From: Stenotrophomonas maltophilia
GTDB lineage: Bacteria; Pseudomonadota; Gammaproteobacteria; Xanthomonadales; Xanthomonadaceae
Reading direction: 5' to 3'
Assembly (NCBI GenBank): GCA_002435595.1
Contig: DJBL01000119.1
Coordinates: 1-64,000, forward strand
DNA length: 64,000 bases
The notes beneath the pieces were generated by a model. The model saw only the letters and a list, made by a program, of their open reading frames with translations. It had not been told where the DNA came from and ran no database searches. This document shows, in pieces, positions 1-7,585 of the stretch. Numbering within the stretch: position 1 is the first letter of the stretch; each line of letters opens with the position of its first letter. The translations under genes and the position numbers were made by a program.

Positions 1-100
1 CTGGCAGGGCATGCGCCGGCTGCTGCGCGGGCAGGGCGCCTGCGTGCTGCTGCAGGCCGCCACGGTGCTGGCCGCGCTGTGGCTGCGGGCAATGCCATGA
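1..100 (+). CDS. C-terminal end of an unidentified gene (cut by window edge)
   Basis: The reading frame starting at base 2 is open to a TGA at 98-100. It encodes about 32 residues, basic at first (RRLLRGQG), then a hydrophobic stretch (VLLQAATVLAALWL) that could be a final membrane helix. It lies 36 bp ahead of plsC on the same strand and may belong to the same phospholipid cluster; a CDP-alcohol phosphatidyltransferase would fit the neighbours. Too little is visible to name it. Confidence 0.45.
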   Translation, partial: WQGMRRLLRGQGACVLLQAATVLAALWLRAMP

Positions 101-136
101 CTCCGACGATGCACGTCCACAGCAAGAGGGCACGAC

Positions 137-769
137 ATGCTGGCTGATCTGGTGGCACGCAGCTGCAGCGGCGCGATCCGCGCGCTGACCGGTGCGCGCG
201 CGCTGTGGCAGGGCTGCGCGCCGTCCAGCGACCACCGCGTGTACTACGGCAACCACGCCAGCCACGGCGATTTCGTGCTGATCTGGTCGGCGTTGCCGAT
301 CACCCTGCGCCGCCAGGTACGGCCGGTGGCCGCAGCCGACTACTGGCAGCGCGACGGGCTGCGCCGGTACCTGATCCATGCGGTGTTCAACGGCGTGCTG
401 ATCGAGCGCGACCCGGCCCGGCGCCAGCAGGATCCGATCGCCTGCCTGTGCCAGGCGGTGGATGAAGGCAACTCGCTGATCCTGTTCCCGGAGGGCACGC
501 GCAACACCGAGGAGGGCGTGCTGCCGTTCAAGAGCGGCATCTACCACCTGGCCCGGCAACGACCGGAGCTGGAGTTCGTGCCGGTGTGGATCGACAACCT
601 CAAGCGGGTCATGCCCAAGGGCCGCTGGCTGCCGTTGCCGCTGCTGTGCACCACCACCTTCGGCGAGCCGCTGCGGCTGAAGGCCGACGAAGACAAGGAC
701 CGCTTCCTGGAGCGCGCACGGATGTCGTTGCTGGCGCTGGATCCGCAGCCACGCAGGCAGCGCGCATGA
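137..769 (+). CDS. plsC: 1-acyl-sn-glycerol-3-phosphate acyltransferase (PlsC family)
   Basis: Predicted to transfer an acyl chain to lysophosphatidic acid, giving phosphatidic acid at the inner membrane. The 210-residue protein shows the family's two hallmark blocks: HASHGD (His40-x4-Asp45), the catalytic HX4D motif, and FPEGTRN (about 117-123), which binds the glycerol phosphate. Its stop overlaps the next ATG (ATGA at 766-769), and the next gene, cdsA, uses phosphatidic acid as substrate, so the two are probably translationally coupled. Family assignment is firm; the precise acyl acceptor is inferred. Confidence 0.9.
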   Translation: MLADLVARSCSGAIRALTGARALWQGCAPSSDHRVYYGNHASHGDFVLIWSALPITLRRQVRPVAAADYWQRDGLRRYLIHAVFNGVLIERDPARRQQDPIACLCQAVDEGNSLILFPEGTRNTEEGVLPFKSGIYHLARQRPELEFVPVWIDNLKRVMPKGRWLPLPLLCTTTFGEPLRLKADEDKDRFLERARMSLLALDPQPRRQRA

Positions 770-1755
770 TGCCGCTGCTGTTTTCCACGCTGGCCAGCGA
801 TGTGGCGCAGCTGTCCACGCACGCGCAGACGCGCCTGCTGTTTGCCGGCATCGCCGCGGTGCTGGTGGTGGCGACGGTCATCGCCGAAACCCTGCGCTGG
901 CGCGCCCGGCATGCGCCCAGCACGGTGCTGGCCAACCTGGTCTCGCGCATCCGCGCGTGGTGGGTGATGGCCGCCGTGGTGGCCCTGGCCTTCTTCTTCG
1001 GGCGTACCGGGGTAGTGCTGCTGTTTGCCGTGGTGTCGCTGTTCGCGCTGCGCGAGTTCATCACCCTCACGCCCACCCGGGCCGGCGACTACTACGCGCT
1101 GCTGGCCGCCTTCTACGTGGTGCTGCCATGGCAGTACTGGCTGGTGTGGACCGACTGGTACGGCATGTACACCCTGCTGATCCCGGTCTACGCGTTCCTG
1201 TTCCTGCCGATCCTGGCCACCATCGGTGGCGATACCACCGACTACCTGGAGCGGACCTCCAAGGTGCAGTGGGGGCTGATGATCTGCGTGTTCTGCATCT
1301 CCCACGTACCGGCCCTGCTCAACCTGCGGCTGGCCGGCGTGGAACCGGCGCGCAACCTGCTGCTGTTCGCCTTCCTGGTGATCGTGGTGCAGTCCTCGGA
1401 CGTGCTGCAGTACATCTGGGGCAAGCTGATCGGCAAGCGGCTGATCGCACCGAAGCTGTCGCCGTCCAAGACCGTGGAGGGCTTCATCGGCGGGGTGCTG
1501 TCGGCCAGTGCGCTGGGCGCGGCGTTGTGGTGGCTGACGCCGTTCACGCCGTGGCAGGCGTTCGGGATGTCGCTGGCCGTGAACCTGATGGGGTTCTGGG
1601 GTGGCCTGGTGATGTCGGCGATCAAGCGCGACCGCGGCATCAAGGACTGGGGCCACATGATCGAGGGCCATGGCGGCATGCTCGACCGGCTGGATTCGGT
1701 GTGTTTTGCCGCGCCGGTGTTCTTCCACCTGGTGCGGTATTTCTGGAGCGCGTGA
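766..1755 (+). CDS. cdsA: Phosphatidate cytidylyltransferase
   Basis: Converts phosphatidic acid and CTP to CDP-diacylglycerol. The product is a 329-residue multispanning membrane protein. Near the C-terminus (about residues 284-311) it carries the CDP-diglyceride synthase signature: S-A-I-K-R-D-R-G-I-K-D, then GHGGMLDRLDS. The start at 766 is chosen because its ATG overlaps the plsC stop and gives a normal family length; the frame is open further upstream but only inside plsC. It completes a two-step phospholipid precursor pathway with plsC. Confidence 0.92.
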   Translation: MMPLLFSTLASDVAQLSTHAQTRLLFAGIAAVLVVATVIAETLRWRARHAPSTVLANLVSRIRAWWVMAAVVALAFFFGRTGVVLLFAVVSLFALREFITLTPTRAGDYYALLAAFYVVLPWQYWLVWTDWYGMYTLLIPVYAFLFLPILATIGGDTTDYLERTSKVQWGLMICVFCISHVPALLNLRLAGVEPARNLLLFAFLVIVVQSSDVLQYIWGKLIGKRLIAPKLSPSKTVEGFIGGVLSASALGAALWWLTPFTPWQAFGMSLAVNLMGFWGGLVMSAIKRDRGIKDWGHMIEGHGGMLDRLDSVCFAAPVFFHLVRYFWSA

Positions 1756-1804
1756 GGGGCGCGGGCCCCACGCTGGGGTGCGCCGCACAGGGCCTCACCG
1801 ACAG

Positions 1805-1825
1805 GCATCGACCGTGGGTCGATGC
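1805..1825. terminator. Hairpin between convergent cdsA and fis
   Basis: A perfect 9-bp inverted repeat, GCATCGACC/GGTCGATGC, with a 3-base loop lies in the short gap between cdsA and fis, which converge. No clear T-run follows on either strand, so it may be a weak terminator or a REP-type hairpin. Confidence 0.45.
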
Positions 1826-1831
1826 GCGGCA

Positions 1832-2107
1832 TCAGGTGGCGATGCCGTATTCCTTCAGCTTCTTGCGCAGCGTGGCGCGGTGGATGCCCAGCATCGCCGC
1901 GGCGCGGCTCTGGTTGCCTTCGCAGTGGTTGAGCACTTCCACGAACAGCGGGATTTCCATTTCGCGCAGGACGATCTCGTACACATCGTCGGCATCGCAA
2001 CCATCCAGGTCCCGCAGGTAGCGCCGGACCGATTGGGCCACGTGTTCGCGCAGCGGTGGCTTCGGCGCGCCACGACTATTGTCAGGACGAGAAAGGACAG
2101 CGTTCAA
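1832..2107 (-). CDS. fis: DNA-binding protein Fis
   Basis: Nucleoid-associated regulator of DNA topology and rRNA/tRNA promoters. The protein is about 91 residues against 98 in E. coli. The C-terminal helix-turn-helix is typical: NQSRAAAMLGIHRATLRKKL followed by KEYGI. The chosen start is a TTG at 2105-2107, giving LNAVLSRPDNSRG. No ATG is available at a suitable place and the frame runs open well upstream, so the start is the uncertain part. It sits downstream of DUF3426 and prmA, the same neighbourhood as the prmA-fis linkage in other gammaproteobacteria. Confidence 0.88.
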   Translation of the reverse strand: MNAVLSRPDNSRGAPKPPLREHVAQSVRRYLRDLDGCDADDVYEIVLREMEIPLFVEVLNHCEGNQSRAAAMLGIHRATLRKKLKEYGIAT

Positions 2108-2231
2108 GGAGGTTCCCGGTGCAGATGCCGGGGCGGACAGCAGCCCCGGACGGAGAATTGTAGGGGGCCAGTCTAGCGCGTGCGCGGGCAGGCTGCCACG
2201 CTGGCGGCGGCAACCGACCGGCCAAGGCCGG

Positions 2232-3140
2232 TCACAGGAACTCGAAGGTGAATGCGACGGTGGAGGCGGCGGGCTCGCGCACGCGGAACGCAATCTGCGC
2301 GCTTTGCCCCGGTTCCAATACGCTGTTGGCGTCCAGCGAACGGTCCAGGTAGTCGCGCGGCGCAAACACACCGGTACCGATTACCCGGCCATCGGCATCG
2401 GAGAGCGACAACCGCAGCGACGGCCAGGCCTGCGCCCAGCGTGCATCGTTGCGGAAGCTGGCCTGCACCTGCAACGCGCCTGGCTGGCCGGGCACCGGGC
2501 GCACGTCGCGGCTGATCATGCTGAACGCCGCCGGCTCCTGCCAGGCCGGCAACGTGCAGCGCAGCACGGTGCATACACCGGCGATCCACGGCCGGCTGCC
2601 GGCATCGGCGGCCAGCCGCGCGCGGTCGGCCACGGCAATCTGCACCAGCAACACCACCACCAGCGCGGCCAGCACGCCCCACTGCCAACGCGGCGTACGC
2701 AGGCGTGCCACCGGCAGGCGCATGAAGCTGGGGGCGCCGGTGCTGCGCGCGGTACCCGGCGCGGTCTGGACGGCATCGGCCATCGATGCATGCGGTTGCT
2801 GGATTCCGGCGGCATCGGCATCGGCATCGGCAAAGGCATCGCGGTCGGGGCCGAGTGCGTCCGCGGTCGCGATCGTCTCCGCAGCCGGCACGTCCTCGCG
2901 CTGCGCCGGTGCCCGATCCTCGCGCTCGTCTTCGGGCGGATCGAACACGGCGATCGTCTGCGTCCAGTCCTTGCCCACGGTGATCGCCGCCACGGCCGCA
3001 GGATCCGGCAGCGTCGCCTGCGCGGGTTCGTGCAGCGGCGCAGGCGCGTCGGCGGGCGGATCGCTGGCAGGCGTGTCGGCATGGCCGGCACGCAGGAACG
3101 TAGCCAACGGACGGCGTGGCGGCGGAGTGGGCTCGGTCAT
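2232..3140 (-). CDS. DUF3426 family membrane-anchored protein
   Basis: About 302 residues from the ATG at 3140. The N-terminal half is long, acidic and proline/alanine rich. A single transmembrane segment follows (WGVLAALVVVLLVQIAVA), then a C-terminal domain of DUF3426 type with an Ig/LEA-like pattern and conserved VQASFRNDARWAQAWPSL. Family members often begin with a CxxC zinc ribbon; none is visible here. The gene follows prmA by 53 bp on the same strand. Function unknown; such genes often sit between prmA and fis in xanthomonads. Confidence 0.75.
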   Translation of the reverse strand: MTEPTPPPRRPLATFLRAGHADTPASDPPADAPAPLHEPAQATLPDPAAVAAITVGKDWTQTIAVFDPPEDEREDRAPAQREDVPAAETIATADALGPDRDAFADADADAAGIQQPHASMADAVQTAPGTARSTGAPSFMRLPVARLRTPRWQWGVLAALVVVLLVQIAVADRARLAADAGSRPWIAGVCTVLRCTLPAWQEPAAFSMISRDVRPVPGQPGALQVQASFRNDARWAQAWPSLRLSLSDADGRVIGTGVFAPRDYLDRSLDANSVLEPGQSAQIAFRVREPAASTVAFTFEFL

Positions 3141-3193
3141 CGGGTCGGGGCCGGGCAGCAGGGTCGCGCCCATTCAATCACGTTCACGCCGGC

Positions 3194-4114
3194 TTACGCG
3201 CGGCGCACGCCGGTGATGCGCATCCAGTCATCGTCCTGCGCGGTCTCCAGCTGCTCGAACCACGGCGCGTAGCGCACCAGCAGCTCCTGTTCCTGGCCAT
3301 GCAGGATGCCCGACAGCGCGATGCGGCCACCGGGGGCCACGCGCGCGGCCAGCACCTCGGCCAGCGCATCCAGCGCCGAAGCCAGGATGTTGGCCACTAC
3401 CACCGGGTAGGTGGCCTGCGGCTCGTCGGCGGGCAAATACACCTGCACGCGGTCCTGCAGGCCGTTGCGTTCGGCGTTGTCGCCGGTGGCGATGACCGCC
3501 TGCGGATCGTTGTCCACGCCCACCGCCGTGGCGGCGCCGAGCTTGAGCGCGGCCAGGGCGAGGATGCCCGAGCCACAACCGAAGTCGAGCACGGTCTGGT
3601 CCTGCAACACCCCCTCGGCGGCCAGGCCATCGAGCCAGCGCAGGCACAGCGCCGTGGTGGGATGGGTGCCCGAACCGAACGCCAGGCCCGGGTCGAGCCG
3701 GATCACGGCGGCGTCGTCGGCCTGTGCGGCGTCGGGCAGGTCATGGTTCCAGGGCACGATCCAGGTGCGTTCGCCAAAGGCCATCGGCTGGAACTGGTCC
3801 AGCCACGCGCGCTCCCAGTCCTCGTCCTGCACCGCACGGAAGCTGGCCTGGGACCAGTCCAGGCCCGGGTCGAAGGCCTCCAGCGCCGCCAACAGCGCCA
3901 GGGCATTGGTCTCGGCCGGGAACAGCGCGGTCAGCACCAGGTCGTTCCACAGCGGGGTCTCGCCCACGCCCGGTTCCAGGATCGCGCGCTCGTTGCTGGT
4001 ATCGGCATCGGCGTCGAGCAGGGTCACCGCCAGCGCGCCGACATCGTCCAGCGCATTTTCGTAGCGGGGCTGGGTGGATTCGCTGCAGCGGAGGGTGAGT
4101 TCCAGGAACGGCAT
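3194..4114 (-). CDS. prmA: Ribosomal protein L11 methyltransferase
   Basis: SAM-dependent enzyme that trimethylates ribosomal protein L11. The 306-residue length is normal. It shows an N-terminal substrate-recognition domain and a class I methyltransferase core: motif I LDFGCGSGILALAALKLGA, a following acidic strand (VGVDNDPQAV), and the VVANILA segment that replaces the usual NPPY in this family. It appears to be first of a prmA-DUF3426-fis group read leftwards. Confidence 0.94.
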   Translation of the reverse strand: MPFLELTLRCSESTQPRYENALDDVGALAVTLLDADADTSNERAILEPGVGETPLWNDLVLTALFPAETNALALLAALEAFDPGLDWSQASFRAVQDEDWERAWLDQFQPMAFGERTWIVPWNHDLPDAAQADDAAVIRLDPGLAFGSGTHPTTALCLRWLDGLAAEGVLQDQTVLDFGCGSGILALAALKLGAATAVGVDNDPQAVIATGDNAERNGLQDRVQVYLPADEPQATYPVVVANILASALDALAEVLAARVAPGGRIALSGILHGQEQELLVRYAPWFEQLETAQDDDWMRITGVRRA

Positions 4115-4285
4115 GGGAGGGCTACCTGCGGAAAACGGTGAATGCTAGACCATTGTGGGGCTCCACGGCCCATCCGCGATCTCCCGGGGCGGCGAGACGC
4201 CCGCCGCCGGGCGGTTCAGACAGCGCCGCAAGTGCTTGCTAGACTTGGCATTCCGCTGCCTGCCCGGCAGCTTCCGGTCCCGCGC

Positions 4286-5245
4286 ATGGCGCTCGTGCCC
4301 ACCCTCAAAACCTGGTTGCTGGTCGTCCCAGCCCTGGCGTTGCTGGGGGTGGCGGGCTATCGCGCCGGCGGCCAGGTGCGGCATGACGAACCGGTGCCCG
4401 CCACGGCGGACCAGGCGCCCATCGCGATGGCCGCCACGGCCCCGGTGCAGGCGCGGCAGTTGGCACGCCAGCTGCTGGCCAGCGAGCGCGGCAACGCGAT
4501 CGCCTCGGGCCTGCCGCTGGATATCCGCGCCGACATCGAAGGCGATACCGATCTGTTCGCCTATGCCCAGCGCCTGCAGCTGCAGGCGAGCCAGGGCAAC
4601 GCCGAAGCCTCCTGGATGGTCAGCCGCGTCTACGACTACTGCGCCATCTACGCAATGGATCCGGGTGGCTACCAGTTGGACAATGCGCTGTTGGGCGGCA
4701 TGGGCATGACCGCCTCGCCGACCATGGTGCAGGCTCGCGAGCGCGTCGCGCGCCGCTGCGGCGGCTTCGTCTCCAGTGACGGCCTGGGCCGCCAGCTGAT
4801 CCTCGCCCAGCGCCTGCAGGCGGCCAAGGCCGGCAACCTCGCCGCCGAGGCCTCGCTGTTCGCCGAGGGCGAACCGCTGCAGACCACGCCGGCCTACCGG
4901 CGCGGGCTGGTGGAGCGGGTGATGGACTCGCGCGACCCGGAAGCCTACATGGCGCTGTCCACCGGCATGGGCCAGCGCGCCAGTGGCGACCGTGCGCTGG
5001 ACGGGCTGGTGGCCGGTGACCAGTTCAGTGAACTGGCCTGGCGTCTGGCCGCGTGCGAACTGGGCATGGCATGCGGACCGGACAGTGTGTTGATGAACAA
5101 TTTCTGCGCGAACGGAGGGATCTGTTCGCAGGACGGTGGGCAGGACTTTGCCACTTTCGTGTATGACGCCGCGGTCTCGCGGCAAGGTGCGGGGAAAATG
5201 AAGACGTTGGTTGAAAAGCTGGTCAAGCAGAGGAACGGGCGATGA
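4286..5245 (+). CDS. Hypothetical membrane-anchored protein
   Basis: A 319-residue protein starting at the ATG at 4286. It has an N-terminal hydrophobic segment (TWLLVVPALALLGVAGY) that should act as signal anchor, then a soluble alanine-rich helical domain with several cysteines (e.g. YDYCAIY, FCANGGICSQDGG), suggesting a periplasmic location with disulfides. No family is recognised. Its stop overlaps the next start (5242), so it is coupled to that small membrane gene. Confidence 0.7.
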   Translation: MALVPTLKTWLLVVPALALLGVAGYRAGGQVRHDEPVPATADQAPIAMAATAPVQARQLARQLLASERGNAIASGLPLDIRADIEGDTDLFAYAQRLQLQASQGNAEASWMVSRVYDYCAIYAMDPGGYQLDNALLGGMGMTASPTMVQARERVARRCGGFVSSDGLGRQLILAQRLQAAKAGNLAAEASLFAEGEPLQTTPAYRRGLVERVMDSRDPEAYMALSTGMGQRASGDRALDGLVAGDQFSELAWRLAACELGMACGPDSVLMNNFCANGGICSQDGGQDFATFVYDAAVSRQGAGKMKTLVEKLVKQRNGR

Positions 5246-5613
5246 ACTACCGTCGATTCCTGCATGGCGCCAAGTTCTGGTTCTGGGTGGCGCTGTTCGT
5301 GGCCTACTCGGCCGGGGCGGTGGGCCTGGTGATGATCGATACCTACGAGGACCGCTATCGCAGCCTGTCCAAGGTGCAGCTGACCTCGGTCAAGGCACCG
5401 GAAGACGTGCGCCGCGCCGGCGCCAGCCAGGTGGCCGCGGTGTACCGCGCGCAGAGCGGCATGCCGTTTGCCTCGCTGCCGGCCGGCAGCACCTTCCAGG
5501 TGGTCTGGCCCGATGGGTCCACCGAGACCATGGTGATCGTCGACCCGACGTCCTCGCTGGGCGTTGCGCCGGTCAAGAACAGCCAGGTCACCGCGGCCGA
5601 CGTCGCGCGTTGA
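5242..5613 (+). CDS. Hypothetical small membrane protein
   Basis: A 123-residue protein with one N-terminal transmembrane helix (FWFWVALFVAYSAGAVGLVM) and a soluble, probably periplasmic C-terminal domain. It begins inside the stop of the preceding gene and its own TGA overlaps the ATG of the next frame (TGATG at 5611-5615), so the three were one transcription unit. No known family recognised. Confidence 0.68.
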   Translation: MNYRRFLHGAKFWFWVALFVAYSAGAVGLVMIDTYEDRYRSLSKVQLTSVKAPEDVRRAGASQVAAVYRAQSGMPFASLPAGSTFQVVWPDGSTETMVIVDPTSSLGVAPVKNSQVTAADVAR

Positions 5614-5998
5614 TGCCGCACGCCGAGGCGGGCGTGGTGGCTACCACGCGCCCGCTGCGGCGGGTGCTGCTGCCTGGCCTGGACGCGACCGGCAGCCAGC
5701 ACGCCGCGTTCTGCGCCGCGATGCGGCGGCTGGGCGTGGAGGTCACGGTGATTGCCCACCCGCTCGACCGCACGCTGATTACGCCGCGCTGGCCCACCCG
5801 GTGCGCCAGGCCCTGCGCACCGATGGCAACTCCGTGCTGCCGGGCGAATCGTCCTCGGGGCCGCTGGCGCTCACGATTGCCGCTGCACCGCCACCGCGCC
5901 TGCGCGGCCTGATCCGCTCCACCACCTTCGCGCGCTCGCCCCGCGCACCCGGCCGCCGCAGTGAGTGCGGTGTTGCGCAGGATGCGTGCCGCGCGTGA
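5613..5998 (+). pseudogene. Alpha/beta-hydrolase gene, frameshifted and truncated
   Basis: The frame from the ATG at 5613 encodes LLPGLDATGSQHAAFCAAM, the N-terminus of an alpha/beta hydrolase (oxyanion-hole strand plus GLDGTG-like turn), up to about HPLDRTL near 5780. The homologous continuation, DYAALAHPVRQAL then the nucleophile elbow GESSSG and FARSPR, lies in another frame to 5998. A single-base indel near 5776-5782 explains this. After FARSPR, where intact members continue for 100 or more residues, the frame runs into unrelated sequence and stops. Both lesions point to a dead gene; which intact member it came from is unknown. Confidence 0.72.
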
Positions 5999-6119
5999 CC
6001 GGCGTGTTGTGATCCCGTCCACGCGGCCTTCGCTTATGGCTCTCGGGCAATTCACGGCGTGACGCGCAGCCTGCGCGTATTGGCTGCATCCGCAGCGCAC
6101 GTGCCGGAGAACCTGACGC

Positions 6120-7166
6120 ATGAACACCCGAGGCGACTACGCCGCATCCGAACCCCTTGCCGCCGCGACTGTCGCGGTGGTCACGCCGCCGCCCGTGGTC
6201 GCGACCGCGCACGATGGCGCCGTCTCCTGGGGCGCCATCTTCGCCGGTGCCGCCGCCGCGGCGGCACTCTCGCTGGTCCTGCTGATCCTGGGCGTGGGCC
6301 TGGGGCTGTCGTCGGTCTCGCCGTGGTCGTATGAGGGCGTGTCGGCCGAGACGTTCGGCTGGTCGAGCATCGCCTGGCTGACCCTCACCGCGATCGCGGC
6401 GTCCGGGCTGGGGGGGTATCTCGCCGGCCGGCTGCGCAACAAGTGGAGCAACCTGCACGGCGATGAGACCTACTTCCGCGACACCGCGCACGGCTTCCTG
6501 TCGTGGTCGGTGGCCACCCTGCTGACCGCCGGGCTGCTCACCACCGCCATCGGCGGCGTGCTGGGTGCCGGCGCCAAGGTGGCCGGTGCCACCGCAGGTG
6601 CCGCGGCGACCACGGCGGGGGGCCTGGCCGCCGTGGCCGGCCCCGCGGCGACGAGCGACAACGGCGACCTGCAGTACTGGGTGGACGGCCTGTTCCGCGC
6701 CAACCCGGGTGCGCCGGTTGCACCGATGGGCGCACCGCCCGCCGATCCGGCCGCAGCGCCGCCGGCACCGCAGGCTGGCGTGATGCCGCCGCCGCCGCGT
6801 CCGATGCCGGGCGGTGAACGCGGCCCGGGCCCGGGTCGTGGCGGTGACGTGCGCGCCGAGGTCAACCGGATCGTGGTCAACAGCCTCAAGTCCAACACGA
6901 TGGATCCGGCCGATACCCAGTACCTGGCACAGCTGGTGGCCACCCAGACCGGGATGAGCCAGGCCGAGGCACAGGCCCGCGTGACCGATATGCAGACCCG
7001 TCTGCGCGCCTCGCTGGAGAAGGCCAAGAACGATGCCAAGCAGGCCGCCGACGACGCCCGCAAGGCCACCGCCTACGCCGCGCTGTGGCTGTTCATCACG
7101 CTGCTGATCGGCGCCTTCAGCGCCAGTCTGTTCGCCACCTGGGGCGGTCGCCGCCGCGACCTGTAA
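6120..7166 (+). CDS. Hypothetical multi-helix membrane protein with proline-rich linker
   Basis: A 348-residue protein. Hydrophobic segments occur near residues 38-62, 82-100, 125-150 and at the C-terminus (AALWLFITLLIGAFSASLF). Between them lies an Ala/Pro/Gly-rich linker (about 195-240) and a helical charged stretch rich in Gln/Ala/Lys before the last helix. It resembles uncharacterised proteobacterial inner-membrane proteins linked to stress or envelope functions, but no function is known. A 23-residue membrane peptide gene follows 30 bp downstream. Confidence 0.7.
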   Translation: MNTRGDYAASEPLAAATVAVVTPPPVVATAHDGAVSWGAIFAGAAAAAALSLVLLILGVGLGLSSVSPWSYEGVSAETFGWSSIAWLTLTAIAASGLGGYLAGRLRNKWSNLHGDETYFRDTAHGFLSWSVATLLTAGLLTTAIGGVLGAGAKVAGATAGAAATTAGGLAAVAGPAATSDNGDLQYWVDGLFRANPGAPVAPMGAPPADPAAAPPAPQAGVMPPPPRPMPGGERGPGPGRGGDVRAEVNRIVVNSLKSNTMDPADTQYLAQLVATQTGMSQAEAQARVTDMQTRLRASLEKAKNDAKQAADDARKATAYAALWLFITLLIGAFSASLFATWGGRRRDL

Positions 7167-7196
7167 CCCGCACACGTTCAACGAGGAGGATTCACC

Positions 7197-7268
7197 ATGA
7201 AGTATCTGCTGCTGTGGTTCCTGGGCATTCCGATCCCGATCCTGCTGCTGATCGCGCTGCTGCGCTGA
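7197..7268 (+). CDS. 23-residue hydrophobic membrane peptide
   Basis: A very short frame encoding MKYLLLWFLGIPIPILLLIA and three more residues before TGA. It is preceded at ideal spacing by a strong ribosome site (GAGGAGG at about 7182-7188), which is the main argument that it is translated. The whole product is one transmembrane helix with a Pro kink (PIPI). It follows the 348-residue membrane protein by 30 bp and is followed by a stem-loop, so it is probably the last gene of that unit. Confidence 0.6.
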   Translation: MKYLLLWFLGIPIPILLLIALLR

Positions 7269-7331
7269 GGTAGCGCGGATCCGGTAACGGGTATCGACCG
7301 ACGGTCGTGACCTGCCGGGCACGCACTACTG

Positions 7332-7355
7332 CCGGGCCGCCATCGTGCGGCCCGG
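7332..7355 (+). terminator. Stem-loop after the small membrane peptide gene
   Basis: A perfect 9-bp stem, CCGGGCCGC/GCGGCCCGG, with loop CATCGT, about 64 bp after the peptide stop. It is followed by TGTCGTTTCGTG, a weak U-tract, so termination in the plus direction is plausible. Confidence 0.5.
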
Positions 7356-7536
7356 TGTCGTTTCGTGTTGTCTGCGCTCGAATTGCGGCAAGCAGGTAAA
7401 CGCCAGGCGTTTCCGAGGCTGGCCGGTGGGTCGCCGGAAAGGGCATCGGTGCCCAGCGCCCGATCCGCCACCCCGCGCAGGAACCCCCCGGAGGGTGCTC
7501 CGTGCGTGCGCTGCATGTAGGCGACGAAGCAAACGA

Positions 7537-7560
7537 AAAGGCGGGGATATCCCCGCCTTT
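7537..7560. terminator. Bidirectional terminator after accC
   Basis: A palindrome with 10-bp arms (AAAGGCGGGG / CCCCGCCTTT) and a 4-base ATAT loop, lying 25 bp beyond the accC stop. A-runs and T-runs at the two ends allow it to terminate transcripts from either side: the minus-strand aroQ-accC operon and any plus-strand readthrough. Confidence 0.8.
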
Positions 7561-7585
7561 CTGCCGTGCCACATCCAACCCGCGA

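Noticed and set aside
541..1788. Long open frame on the minus strand opposite plsC/cdsA
   Set aside because: It is opposite two clear genes, rich in His/Gln/Arg/Pro, and has no family resemblance; a typical high-GC shadow frame. The same applies to other long antisense frames, e.g. at 4145-5185, 5871-7322, 46054-47946 and 47962-50016.
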